64,000 nucleotides of DNA, from the NCBI GenBank assembly GCA_000703065.1, contig JNLK01000001.1:2998001-3062000 (forward strand), read 5' to 3'. The translations under genes were made by a program, and so were the position numbers. The stretch's first letter is position 1; each line of letters begins with the position of its first letter. This stretch comes from Lachnospiraceae bacterium AC2029 (GTDB taxonomy: Bacteria; Bacillota; Clostridia; Lachnospirales; Lachnospiraceae). The notes under the pieces are model-generated. The model made no database searches. It worked only from the letters and a program-made list of their open reading frames with translations, and had not been told where the DNA came from. Below are positions 1 through 7,097 of the stretch, piece after piece.

Positions 1-1
1 T

Positions 2-103
2 TCAATAATAAATGAGGATTATTTTGAGGGCTTGTATTCAATTGGGAGGTATATGCCGGAGATTGGTTCTGAATTATATGTTCAACTTAAGATTAGTGAA
101 TAA
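2..103 (+). CDS. 3' end of an unidentified gene (partial)
   Basis: One frame is open from the window edge to a TAA at 101-103 and encodes about 33 residues ending in VQLKISE. The fragment is too short to assign. It has the same orientation and AT-rich base use as the polysaccharide genes that follow, and it ends 45 bases before the flippase start. It is therefore probably the last part of another gene of that cluster, for example a glycosyltransferase or modifying enzyme, but nothing in the residues proves this. Confidence 0.4.
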   Translation, partial: SIINEDYFEGLYSIGRYMPEIGSELYVQLKISE

Positions 104-148
104 ATCAACTATATATGGCATTATTTGTAATGCTATTGGAGAGTATCC

Positions 149-1612
149 ATGAAACGCAAACGAATTCTAAGGAACAAATGGAATAACCTTCCTATTACTG
201 TAAAAGTTTCAATCGCATATACGATTTGTGGCATGATTCAAAAACTGATTCAGTTTTTTGCTGTTCCGATTTTTACAAGAATCATGACTACGGAACAATT
301 TGGGAAAATGACGGTATATGTTTCATGGATGGGTATACTTACGGTCTTTCTTACTCTTCAACTTCCATATGGGTCATTTTCAAAAGCAATGATTAAGTTT
401 GAAGAAGATCGGGATGGCTATTTATCAGCTGTTGAGGGGATTTGTTTGGTGTTCTCGACAGTTTTTTTGCTGATATTCTTCGCGTTAGAAGAGGTGCTGA
501 AGTCGCATTTTGGAACACCAATGCTATTAGTCCTTTTAATGGTTTTTGAAATTCTGGCGAACGCTGGGATAGCATTTTGGACTGGAAAGAAACGTTTTGA
601 ATTCCGGTATAAATCGGTAGTACTCGTTACTCTTTTAATTTCTGTATTATGCCCATTATTACAGTTTGTCTTGGTAGTTAATTGCGATGATAAAGGAAAC
701 GCCAGAATTGTTGGCAATGCAACGGTTTTTATTCTGTTTGGCATTACGATTTTTATAATGGGATTGGTTCGTGGAAAAAAAATATTAAATAAGACATATT
801 GGAAATATGCTCTTGGTTTTAATCTTCCGCTGTTACTGTATTATCTTTCGCAGATTGTATTTGATGCAAGTGACCGTATCATGATTGACCGTATGGAAGG
901 GACCGATAAGGCGGGAATATATGGTGTGGCATATAATCTTGCCATAACTCTTAATTTTGTGTTGGTTGCAATTAATAATTCCTATACGCCATGGTTTTTC
1001 CAACTGTATAAAAGTGGTAAACAGGAGAAGAATAAAACAGTCACGAATCTGATAGCCGTATTTCTATCATGCATTTTGTTATTGTTAATCTGGTTGGCTC
1101 CGGAAGTGATATATGTATTTGCGGGTGAGGCATATAGCGAAGCAAAGTGGGTTATTCCTCCGGTTGCGATGAGCGTACTCCTTCTCTTTTACACTCAGAT
1201 ATCGGCAAACTATGAGTTCTACTATGAGAATAAAAAGACGCTAACTATAGCTGCGGTCTTGGCGGCAGTAACTAATATTGTACTTAATTATGTTTTTATC
1301 CCTGTTTTTGGATTCCTGGCAGCGGGTTATACAACGCTGATTAGTTATATGGTTTTAACATATTTTAATTATTTGGCAAGAAGAAAAATACTAAAAGATC
1401 ATAGTGTTGCTGATAACGGTGTTGACTCGAAAATGCTGCTTATTATTCTGGGAGTATTTACCATGATAGGCGGTGGCGGTATGGTATTATATTCATTTCC
1501 AATAGTCAGAATGATAATAACTGCATTAACCATGTTGGTGATTGTTGTGTTAAGAAAAGAAGTATTTAGATTATTTGCGACTGTTCGTACAACTCTTTCA
1601 AAAGTGGAGTGA
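149..1612 (+). CDS. wzx: Wzx-type polysaccharide flippase
   Basis: This is a 487-residue, very hydrophobic protein with about 12-14 predicted membrane segments and a short basic N-terminus. It fits the oligosaccharide flippase (MOP/RfbX) superfamily in length, in an early segment with IFTRIMTTEQFG, and in a middle segment with DRIMIDRMEGTDKAGIYGVAYN, which resembles the loop of Wzx proteins. Such proteins move undecaprenyl-linked repeat units across the membrane. The neighbours, a glycerophosphotransferase, a methyltransferase and nucleotidyltransferases, agree with export of a surface polymer. The substrate cannot be read from sequence. No strong Shine-Dalgarno is visible apart from GGAG at 138-141. 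Base composition is AT-rich compared with the rest of the window. Confidence 0.85.
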   Translation: MKRKRILRNKWNNLPITVKVSIAYTICGMIQKLIQFFAVPIFTRIMTTEQFGKMTVYVSWMGILTVFLTLQLPYGSFSKAMIKFEEDRDGYLSAVEGICLVFSTVFLLIFFALEEVLKSHFGTPMLLVLLMVFEILANAGIAFWTGKKRFEFRYKSVVLVTLLISVLCPLLQFVLVVNCDDKGNARIVGNATVFILFGITIFIMGLVRGKKILNKTYWKYALGFNLPLLLYYLSQIVFDASDRIMIDRMEGTDKAGIYGVAYNLAITLNFVLVAINNSYTPWFFQLYKSGKQEKNKTVTNLIAVFLSCILLLLIWLAPEVIYVFAGEAYSEAKWVIPPVAMSVLLLFYTQISANYEFYYENKKTLTIAAVLAAVTNIVLNYVFIPVFGFLAAGYTTLISYMVLTYFNYLARRKILKDHSVADNGVDSKMLLIILGVFTMIGGGGMVLYSFPIVRMIITALTMLVIVVLRKEVFRLFATVRTTLSKVE

Positions 1613-1681
1613 ATTGAAACGTGCCTTGACGGCAAATAATATGGTTATCTACGTTTGTGCATGATACAAGGAGATGCAGAT

Positions 1682-2992
1682 ATGAAGCGGGTTGAAGAGA
1701 ATAAGCTGGTTAAAACAACAAAAAATGTTTTGGTGTGGGGGATGCTCCATGCAAGCCAGATTAAATCGAGATTAATCATATTGTTTGAAAAAAAACAATG
1801 GGATGAGCATTATAAAAATGTGATAGTTAATATTCAAAAATCGGGGCGCAAAACGCTCAGATTTGCAGCATATGTCATGTACGACTCTGATTATGGGGTT
1901 GATGCATTGTTTGTAAAGATGATGGAAAGGAATAGTGGATGGGATCCGCGGATAGTGGTTGTTCCTGATATTTCTCGAGGGAAGAGTCATGCCAGAAAAC
2001 TATATCAACAAACAAGACAATTCTTTATTTCTAAATATGGAAAAGAATATGTTGTGGATGGCTGGAATCTACATGGTGAGTTTTATGATCATATAGATGA
2101 GTTTGATGTTGTATACTATAACTCACCTTATGATTCTATGGCTCATCCGTATCATAAAATAAGATACTCCACAACCAAAAATGTATTGCCAATTTATATT
2201 ACGTATGGATATGAGATTTCCAAAAGTTATACGCTTGAAAGATATAGAAGTCTGGAAATCAATTGTTTATGGAAGTGTTATACAGATACTATCTATTCAT
2301 ATAATGATTATAGAAAATATCAGACTAGAAAAGGTAAAAATGTAGAATTGGTGGGTTATTCAAAAATGGATAACTTTGTCAATGCTATGAAAGTTCAAGG
2401 AGAGGATAAAAAAACAATTCTTATTGCATCACACCATACAGTGGATGACCCTAGACTACCACTCTCTAACTTTTTAAAATACTATAATCTGTTAGTAAAC
2501 TTGCCGAAGCTCTTTCCTGAAATACATTTTATTTTTCGCCCACATCCGCTTTTGTTCACTACACTAATCAATAAGGGATTATGGAAAAGCGAAAAGGTGC
2601 AAAAGTATTTGGAACGAATGGAAAAAAATGGAATTGAGTATTCTAGTGGTGGGGACTATTTTGATTTGTTCTCCAGAGCTGATGCAATTATTAATGATTG
2701 TGGTTCGTTTACAATTGAGTGGTTGTTCACCGGAAAACCGGGTTGCTTTATGAGAAATAGTAAACTTAGGAATCGACAGTTGACATCTTTGATGAATAAG
2801 GCACTTGCCGGATATGAAATAGCTCGGAATAAAGACGATATCATTTCTTTTGTTTCTAAAATCCAAAGTGATAGTTTTGAAAAAGAAAGTGGAATGAAAT
2901 CGTGGGTAAAAGATGGGATAGCAATAAACTATCCGAATGTGTCGGATGTGATTCTTTTGAACCTGTATAATGCCATACTTGGTTCTGACTGA
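1682..2992 (+). CDS. CDP-glycerol glycerophosphotransferase family protein (TagB/TagF-like)
   Basis: A protein of about 436 residues. The C-terminal half shows the features of the CDP-glycerol:poly(glycerophosphate) glycerophosphotransferase family: a strand-loop with ILIASHHT, then FIFRPHPLL (the RPHP motif), and SRADAIINDCGSFTIEWLF near residue 345, the family's acidic D-C-S-S/T motif region. These enzymes transfer glycerol phosphate from CDP-glycerol to a membrane-linked acceptor. ATG 1682 is chosen over the upstream in-frame ATG 1655 because AAGGAG at 1668-1673 lies eight bases before it. The cytidylyltransferase at 3774 could supply CDP-glycerol or a related donor. The acceptor is unknown. 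Confidence 0.8.
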   Translation: MKRVEENKLVKTTKNVLVWGMLHASQIKSRLIILFEKKQWDEHYKNVIVNIQKSGRKTLRFAAYVMYDSDYGVDALFVKMMERNSGWDPRIVVVPDISRGKSHARKLYQQTRQFFISKYGKEYVVDGWNLHGEFYDHIDEFDVVYYNSPYDSMAHPYHKIRYSTTKNVLPIYITYGYEISKSYTLERYRSLEINCLWKCYTDTIYSYNDYRKYQTRKGKNVELVGYSKMDNFVNAMKVQGEDKKTILIASHHTVDDPRLPLSNFLKYYNLLVNLPKLFPEIHFIFRPHPLLFTTLINKGLWKSEKVQKYLERMEKNGIEYSSGGDYFDLFSRADAIINDCGSFTIEWLFTGKPGCFMRNSKLRNRQLTSLMNKALAGYEIARNKDDIISFVSKIQSDSFEKESGMKSWVKDGIAINYPNVSDVILLNLYNAILGSD

Positions 2993-3005
2993 AGGAGGGC
3001 AGCAT

Positions 3006-3746
3006 ATGAGAATAAAAGGGGAAAAGCAAAGCATAAATTATGAAGATACAGGTCTTTTCTTTAAACATAGAGCAAAGAGGTATAGTGAAGATAACCCGTA
3101 TTCTGTTACCATGTATCAAGATGATCATCCGGAATTAGTGAAACGTAGAAATGAAAAAGAAGTTGAGGTTCTTCTTCCGAAATTAGAATTGAGGCCTGAT
3201 TCTAAAGTGTTAGATATTGCCTGTGGAATAGGCCGGTGGGCTGATGCGATAGAATGTAATATCAAAGAATATTGCGGTGTTGATTTTTGTGAGGACCTTA
3301 TCGATCTTGCCCGAAAAAGAAATATGGACATGGATAATAGATTTTTCCTGGTTGGGAGAAGCACCGAAATTGAAGATGTTTTACGACGAGAAAGAAAAGA
3401 AAACTATAATCGGGTTCTTTTTATTGGTGCATTAATGTACTTAAATGATGAAGACATCATGGAGACTTTAAGCCAAACTGTGCGAGTTTGCGAACAAAGC
3501 ACGATTATTTGTATTCGGGAACCGATCGGGATTGAGGAACGACTAACTCTGAAAAAACAGTTTTCGGATGAATTGGGTGAAGAATATAGCGCAATATATA
3601 GAACACGCGATGAACTTGTTGAAATTTTCGAGACTGCATTGATAAATAAAGGGTTTGTCATCGATGAGGAGAACTATTTGTTTGAGGATGGTTTGAATAA
3701 TCGAAAAGAAACAAGGCAATATTATTTTGTCCTGAAAAGACAGTAG
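3006..3746 (+). CDS. class I SAM-dependent methyltransferase
   Basis: A 246-residue protein with the class I methyltransferase motif I VLDIACGIGRWADAI at about residues 64-78, followed by an acidic strand end YCGVDFCEDLI (motif II). A post-I segment NRVLFIGALMYLNDED fits motif IV. The start at ATG 3006 is set by GGAGG at 2994-2998, seven bases away and overlapping the stop region of the preceding gene, so the two genes are probably translated together. Its place among polysaccharide genes suggests methylation of a sugar or phosphoglycerol unit, or chain-length capping as in some O-antigen clusters. The substrate is inferred from position only. Confidence 0.75.
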   Translation: MRIKGEKQSINYEDTGLFFKHRAKRYSEDNPYSVTMYQDDHPELVKRRNEKEVEVLLPKLELRPDSKVLDIACGIGRWADAIECNIKEYCGVDFCEDLIDLARKRNMDMDNRFFLVGRSTEIEDVLRRERKENYNRVLFIGALMYLNDEDIMETLSQTVRVCEQSTIICIREPIGIEERLTLKKQFSDELGEEYSAIYRTRDELVEIFETALINKGFVIDEENYLFEDGLNNRKETRQYYFVLKRQ

Positions 3747-3773
3747 AGAATATCGTAGAAAAGGAAAAAGACT

Positions 3774-4184
3774 ATGAGTAAAAAGGTTCTTACGTTTGGT
3801 GTGTTTGATTTTTTTCATTTGGGTCATTTGAGACTTTTTAAACAGGCAAAGCAGTATGGGGATTATCTTGTTGTTGCGGTACAGAAAAGCGAATTTGTTA
3901 TGAAGTATAAACCCAATGCTAAGATGTTGTATTCTACTGCGGAAAGAGTAGAAATATTAGAGGCGCTCAGGGTTGTTGATGAAGTTGTGGTATATGAAAC
4001 CGTTGGAGTTGAATCGTTGGAAAGCATAGATTTTGATGTTCTTGCATTGGGTGAAGATCATATTGGTGATCGGTTCACTGAAGCGCAAAAGTGGTGTGAA
4101 GATCATCAGAAAGGGGTTATCAGATTGAAAAGAACACAGGGAATAGGATCTTCAGATATCAAGCGGGAATTACTGAATGACTAA
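3774..4184 (+). CDS. tagD: glycerol-3-phosphate cytidylyltransferase-like nucleotidyltransferase
   Basis: A 136-residue protein whose length matches the TagD family. The N-terminus VLTFGVFDFFHLGHLRLF holds the HxGH nucleotide-binding motif, and the C-terminal GIGSSDIKREL corresponds to the ISTT-type motif of the cytidylyltransferases. TagD makes CDP-glycerol from CTP and glycerol 3-phosphate, and related enzymes act on ribitol or ethanolamine phosphates. The glycerophosphotransferase two genes upstream favours CDP-glycerol. The gene ends with TAA directly abutting an ATG at 4185, so it is tightly coupled to rfbA. The exact alcohol phosphate is not proven. Confidence 0.78.
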   Translation: MSKKVLTFGVFDFFHLGHLRLFKQAKQYGDYLVVAVQKSEFVMKYKPNAKMLYSTAERVEILEALRVVDEVVVYETVGVESLESIDFDVLALGEDHIGDRFTEAQKWCEDHQKGVIRLKRTQGIGSSDIKRELLND

Positions 4185-4196
4185 ATGGGAGAAGAA

Positions 4197-5096
4197 ATGA
4201 AAGGAATCATTTTAGCCGGAGGATCCGGTACACGTCTGTATCCGTTGACGGTTGTTACCAGTAAACAGTTGTTACCGGTTTATGATAAGCCGATGATATA
4301 TTATCCGCTTTCGGCGCTTATGCTTGCGGGAGTGAGGGATATTCTGATCATTACCAGAGAAGAAGACGAGAAGGCATTTAGACACCTGCTTGGAGACGGT
4401 TCACAGTTTGGTGTGCATTTTTCGTATGTAAATCAGCCGAAGCCGGAGGGGATCGCGCAGGCCCTGATGTTGGGAGAGAGTTTTATTGGCGACGATACCT
4501 GCGCGCTGATCCTTGGGGATAATATTTACTACGGCAGTGATTTCACAGATGTTTTGGAAACGGCAAGAATTAATACAGAACAAGGGGTTGCGACTGTGTT
4601 CGGGTATTATGTATCAGATCCTAACCGATTTGGTGTGGTTGAATTTGACAAGGATTTTAGGGTGCTCTCCGTGGAGGAAAAACCAGAGGATCCGAAGAGC
4701 AATTATGCGATCACCGGCCTGTATTTCTACCCCAGAGGAGTGACTGAACTTGTAAAATCAGTGTCACCTTCTGTAAGAGGAGAATATGAGATCACGACGC
4801 TGAATGATATGTATCTGAAACAGGGTAACTTGAAGGTGAGTGTTCTGGGACGTGGCTTCACATGGTTTGATTCCGGAACCATGGACAGTTTGATGGATGC
4901 GGCTGATTTTGTGAGAATGATCGAGCAGCGACAGGGTGTTATGGTGTGTGCTCCGGAGGAGATCGCCTTCTGGCAGGGGTGGATATCGGAAGAGGAACTG
5001 AAGCAATCCGCCGATAGATATGGTAATTCATCCTATGGAAAACATCTGAAGTCGGTGGCGAATGGAAGGTTTGTCAGTACGGCAAGAAAGAAATAA
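4197..5096 (+). CDS. rfbA: glucose-1-phosphate thymidylyltransferase RfbA
   Basis: Makes dTDP-glucose from dTTP and glucose 1-phosphate, the first step towards dTDP-L-rhamnose and other dTDP sugars. The N-terminal KGIILAGGSGTRLYPLT is the nucleotide-binding signature, followed by SKQLLPVYDKPMIYYPLS, LGDNIYYG and EYEITTLND, all hallmarks of the RfbA/RmlA family. ATG 4197 (299 residues) is preferred to ATG 4185. It gives the usual RfbA N-terminus, and GGGAG at 4187-4191 sits five bases upstream. The partner genes rfbB, rfbC and rfbD are not in the window. The last residues differ from standard RfbA ends but remain intact up to the stop, just before the insertion element. Confidence 0.92.
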   Translation: MKGIILAGGSGTRLYPLTVVTSKQLLPVYDKPMIYYPLSALMLAGVRDILIITREEDEKAFRHLLGDGSQFGVHFSYVNQPKPEGIAQALMLGESFIGDDTCALILGDNIYYGSDFTDVLETARINTEQGVATVFGYYVSDPNRFGVVEFDKDFRVLSVEEKPEDPKSNYAITGLYFYPRGVTELVKSVSPSVRGEYEITTLNDMYLKQGNLKVSVLGRGFTWFDSGTMDSLMDAADFVRMIEQRQGVMVCAPEEIAFWQGWISEEELKQSADRYGNSSYGKHLKSVANGRFVSTARKK

Positions 5097-5180
5097 GCAT
5101 TCCGGACTTGTGGCAGAGTCTCCTTCAGAGTGATGATCCTATGAACTGATTTTTGATTTGTCATGATAATGACGTTTGAA

Positions 5181-5208
5181 TTGTGAATTGAATAGCTTCC
5201 TGTATAAT
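5181..5208 (+). promoter_or_regulatory. promoter of the IS110-type transposase
   Basis: TTGTGA at 5181-5186 and TATAAT at 5203-5208 are separated by 16 bases, close to the sigma-A consensus. The predicted transcript would begin near 5215 and would include the hairpin at 5249-5316 before reaching the transposase ATG. Confidence 0.6.
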
Positions 5209-5248
5209 TCAAAGTGTAGACAATAGGTAAGCCAGACTTAACAAAAAG

Positions 5249-5316
5249 AGATACCTCAGCTAAACTGTCATTACTGACCCTGAGAAGTTGGTAATAAACA
5301 GAAAAGAGAGGTATCT
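5249..5316 (+). promoter_or_regulatory. leader hairpin covering the transposase ribosome binding site
   Basis: AGATACCTC (5249-5257) pairs perfectly with GAGGTATCT (5308-5316). Inside, CTGT (5265-5268) pairs with ACAG (5298-5301) and ATTAC (5270-5274) with GTAAT (5291-5295). The only good Shine-Dalgarno, GAGAGG at 5306-5311, is largely inside the right arm, about ten bases before the ATG at 5322. Read-through from rfbA or the local promoter would fold it away, so the hairpin may limit transposase synthesis. It could also be part of a structured element RNA. Confidence 0.55.
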
Positions 5317-5321
5317 ACACA

Positions 5322-6614
5322 ATGAAGTCTACACAAAATAAGAAGATTGAGCAAGTAAAAGAAACAACAATGATTGTCGGCGTTGATGTCGGCAGCGAAA
5401 AGCACTATTTTAGGGCTTTTAACTGGAGGGGGATCGAACTCACCAGAAAGCCTATCCCATTCTCCAATTCTATGGCGGGATTTGATATGTTTCATTCGGC
5501 TGTGATAGAGCTGATGGAAAACAACCATCTAGAGGAGGCTCTCGTGGGTTTTGAGCCTACAGGGCATTACTGGTTTAATCTTGGTCAGTTTTTGAGCGGT
5601 AAGAACATCAAGTTCGTAATGGTAAATCCGCATCACGTGCACAAGACCAAGGAGCTGGATGACAACAGCCCGTCCAAGAATGACCGTAAGGATCCACATA
5701 TCATAGCGAACCTGGTTAAGGACGGAAGATATTTTTACACATATATGCCTACCGGCGTGTATGCAGAATTAAGAAATGCGTCCAATCGCAGGTTTGTACT
5801 TATGGAAGAGCATACGCGGGCAAAGAACCGCCTGCAGAAGTGGATAGCTGTATATTTCCCGGAATACAAGGGAGTTTACACACATATAGATGCCAAGGGT
5901 GGCCTGATGGTATTAAAGAAGGCTGCAACACCGGACGATATAGTAAAGCGCGGTGTAGATGGCATACAACAGATTTGGAAAGATGCGAAACTACGCGGTA
6001 GTGGTTTCAAAAAGGCAATGCAGATAGTGACTGCGGCCACCAATAGCATCGGACTGAAAGAAGGCCTTGAAGAGGCTAAAATGGAGCTTTTGGATCTGAT
6101 TGAGGATTACGAACTCCAAACAAAACGTATTGAACGGGTCAATGACCTGATCAAGAACCTCTGCTCACAGATCAGGTATGTAGATAAGCTACTTGAGATC
6201 AAGGGCATAGGAATAACAACAGTAGCTGGGTTTATTGCTGAGGTGGGCGATATCACGCGCTTTGGTAACGCCAAGGAGCTTCAGAAACTGGCTGGATTGG
6301 AGCTTGTGTCTGCTGATTCCGGCAAGCATAACGGCAGGACAAAAATAAGCAAGCGGGGACGCAAGAGGCTTAGATATTTGCTCGTGCAAGCTGCGGTATC
6401 AGTGATCGGTAAGAATGATGAGTTTAAGGAAATCCATCAGTATTACACCACAAGAGATAACAATCCGTTAAAGAAGATGCAGTCGCTCATAGCAGTCGCA
6501 TGTAAGCTGATAAGAGTATTCCATGTGATCCTTACAAAAGGCGTAGACTATGATGCATCAAAAATGCTCGGAGATATCCGGCATCCGGGAGCAGCTGACC
6601 GAAAGGTGGCATAG
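5322..6614 (+). CDS. IS110-family transposase (DEDD recombinase)
   Basis: A 430-residue recombinase with the IS110 domain order. The N-terminal RuvC-like DEDD domain shows Asp22 in VGVDVGSEKHYF, Glu78 in GFEPTGHYW, and Asp121 and Asp124 in NDRKDPHIIA. A central coiled region follows at about residues 240-290. The C-terminal Transposase_20 domain begins with the helix-hairpin-helix IKGIGITTVAGFIAEVGD and continues to LAGLELVSADSGKHNGRT with KISKRGRKRLRYLLVQAA, where the serine of the DSG segment is the likely nucleophile. All expected catalytic residues are present, so the enzyme is probably active. Established work shows that this family uses a structured RNA from its non-coding ends to choose target and donor sites. 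Confidence 0.93.
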   Translation: MKSTQNKKIEQVKETTMIVGVDVGSEKHYFRAFNWRGIELTRKPIPFSNSMAGFDMFHSAVIELMENNHLEEALVGFEPTGHYWFNLGQFLSGKNIKFVMVNPHHVHKTKELDDNSPSKNDRKDPHIIANLVKDGRYFYTYMPTGVYAELRNASNRRFVLMEEHTRAKNRLQKWIAVYFPEYKGVYTHIDAKGGLMVLKKAATPDDIVKRGVDGIQQIWKDAKLRGSGFKKAMQIVTAATNSIGLKEGLEEAKMELLDLIEDYELQTKRIERVNDLIKNLCSQIRYVDKLLEIKGIGITTVAGFIAEVGDITRFGNAKELQKLAGLELVSADSGKHNGRTKISKRGRKRLRYLLVQAAVSVIGKNDEFKEIHQYYTTRDNNPLKKMQSLIAVACKLIRVFHVILTKGVDYDASKMLGDIRHPGAADRKVA

Positions 6615-6641
6615 GTTCCCATAAGATGAAACAACCATGAC

Positions 6642-6858
6642 CATTACGGGAAGCGTCCGCCGAAAGGTGCTGTAATGCAAGTGTTTGGATCAGTAGTGTA
6701 GTTACAAAGAATGAGCTGGTAGCCGGCAGGAATTTTCTCCGGAGGGCATGACCCTGATGAATAGCTAAGCTGGCACCCTGGTTATGGACAGGCAGAACGA
6801 AGGAAGTGAGGACTCCCCTAGTTGGGATGATCCTGTTGGACATGAGAGGTGAGCTGCC
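6642..6858 (+). ncRNA. candidate bridge/seek RNA region downstream of the IS110-type transposase
   Basis: The 483 bases between the transposase stop and the next gene contain no convincing coding frame. They hold several short helices. CATTAC (6642-6647) pairs with GTAATG (6672-6677). AGGG (6743-6746) pairs with CCCT (6752-6755). GGA-TCCC (6810-6817) pairs with GGGA-TCC (6824-6833). ACAGG (6788-6792) pairs with CCTGT (6832-6836). GGCAG (6791-6795) pairs with CTGCC (6855-6859). In the IS1111 branch the guide RNA comes from downstream of the gene, in the IS110 branch from upstream. The larger structured flank here is downstream. Guide loops were not matched to target DNA. Confidence 0.35.
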
Positions 6859-6866
6859 ATATAGGG

Positions 6867-6929
6867 ATGGGTATTACATCGAGGCCATTTAAAATCGTTT
6901 AGTGATGACGTTTTATTTGGTATACCCAT
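6867..6929 (+). repeat. 63-base hairpin near the right end of the IS110-type element
   Basis: ATGGGTAT (6867-6874) and ATACCCAT (6922-6929) are perfect inverted repeats, enclosing a weaker AT-rich stem. The size and two-tier layout resemble the leader hairpin at 5249-5316 on the other side of the transposase gene. It may be a subterminal recognition structure or a terminator-like barrier. Beyond it, 6930-7040 is AT-rich with no gene and no clear signal that I can support. Confidence 0.4.
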
Positions 6930-7054
6930 TAACACTATATATCTGCCCTGTATGAGGTAAAGATCACTCCATAACCTTAGCATCATTCATTATGAGGACT
7001 CAAAAAGTATTGAATTTACTGAAGAAAACACTTGACTATATGGAGAGGGGAAAC

Positions 7055-7078
7055 ATGAGCTCATCATTAATTGAATGA
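7055..7078 (+). other. possible seven-codon leader ORF
   Basis: An ATG at 7055 follows GGAGAGG (7042-7048) at good spacing and opens a seven-codon frame, MSSSLIE, ending in TGA at 7076-7078, ten bases before the ribosome binding site of the large surface-protein gene. It could be a leader peptide, or the remnant of a gene displaced by the neighbouring insertion element. Evidence is limited to the start signals. Confidence 0.2.
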
Positions 7079-7097
7079 CTGAATCGGAGGTGGCGGA

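Larger units (their letters stand above)
5160..6960 (+). mobile_element. IS110/IS1111-family insertion element (ends approximate)
   Basis: The element is centred on the DEDD transposase at 5322-6614. About 200 bases of non-coding sequence lie before the gene and roughly 300-350 after it, both rich in perfect inverted repeats. I found no clear terminal inverted repeats and no target duplication, which is normal for IS110 elements, so the limits given are estimates. The left flank holds a GTCAT-GATA-ATGAC hairpin at 5160-5173, a promoter at 5181-5208 and a 68-base hairpin at 5249-5316. The right flank holds several helices at 6642-6858 and a 63-base hairpin at 6867-6929. The insertion lies between rfbA and a large surface-protein gene and has not broken either. 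Confidence 0.6.

Noticed and set aside
6615-6900. Group II intron remnant after the IS110 transposase
   Set aside because: The region is structured, but there is no domain V consensus, no GTGYG start and no reverse transcriptase gene.
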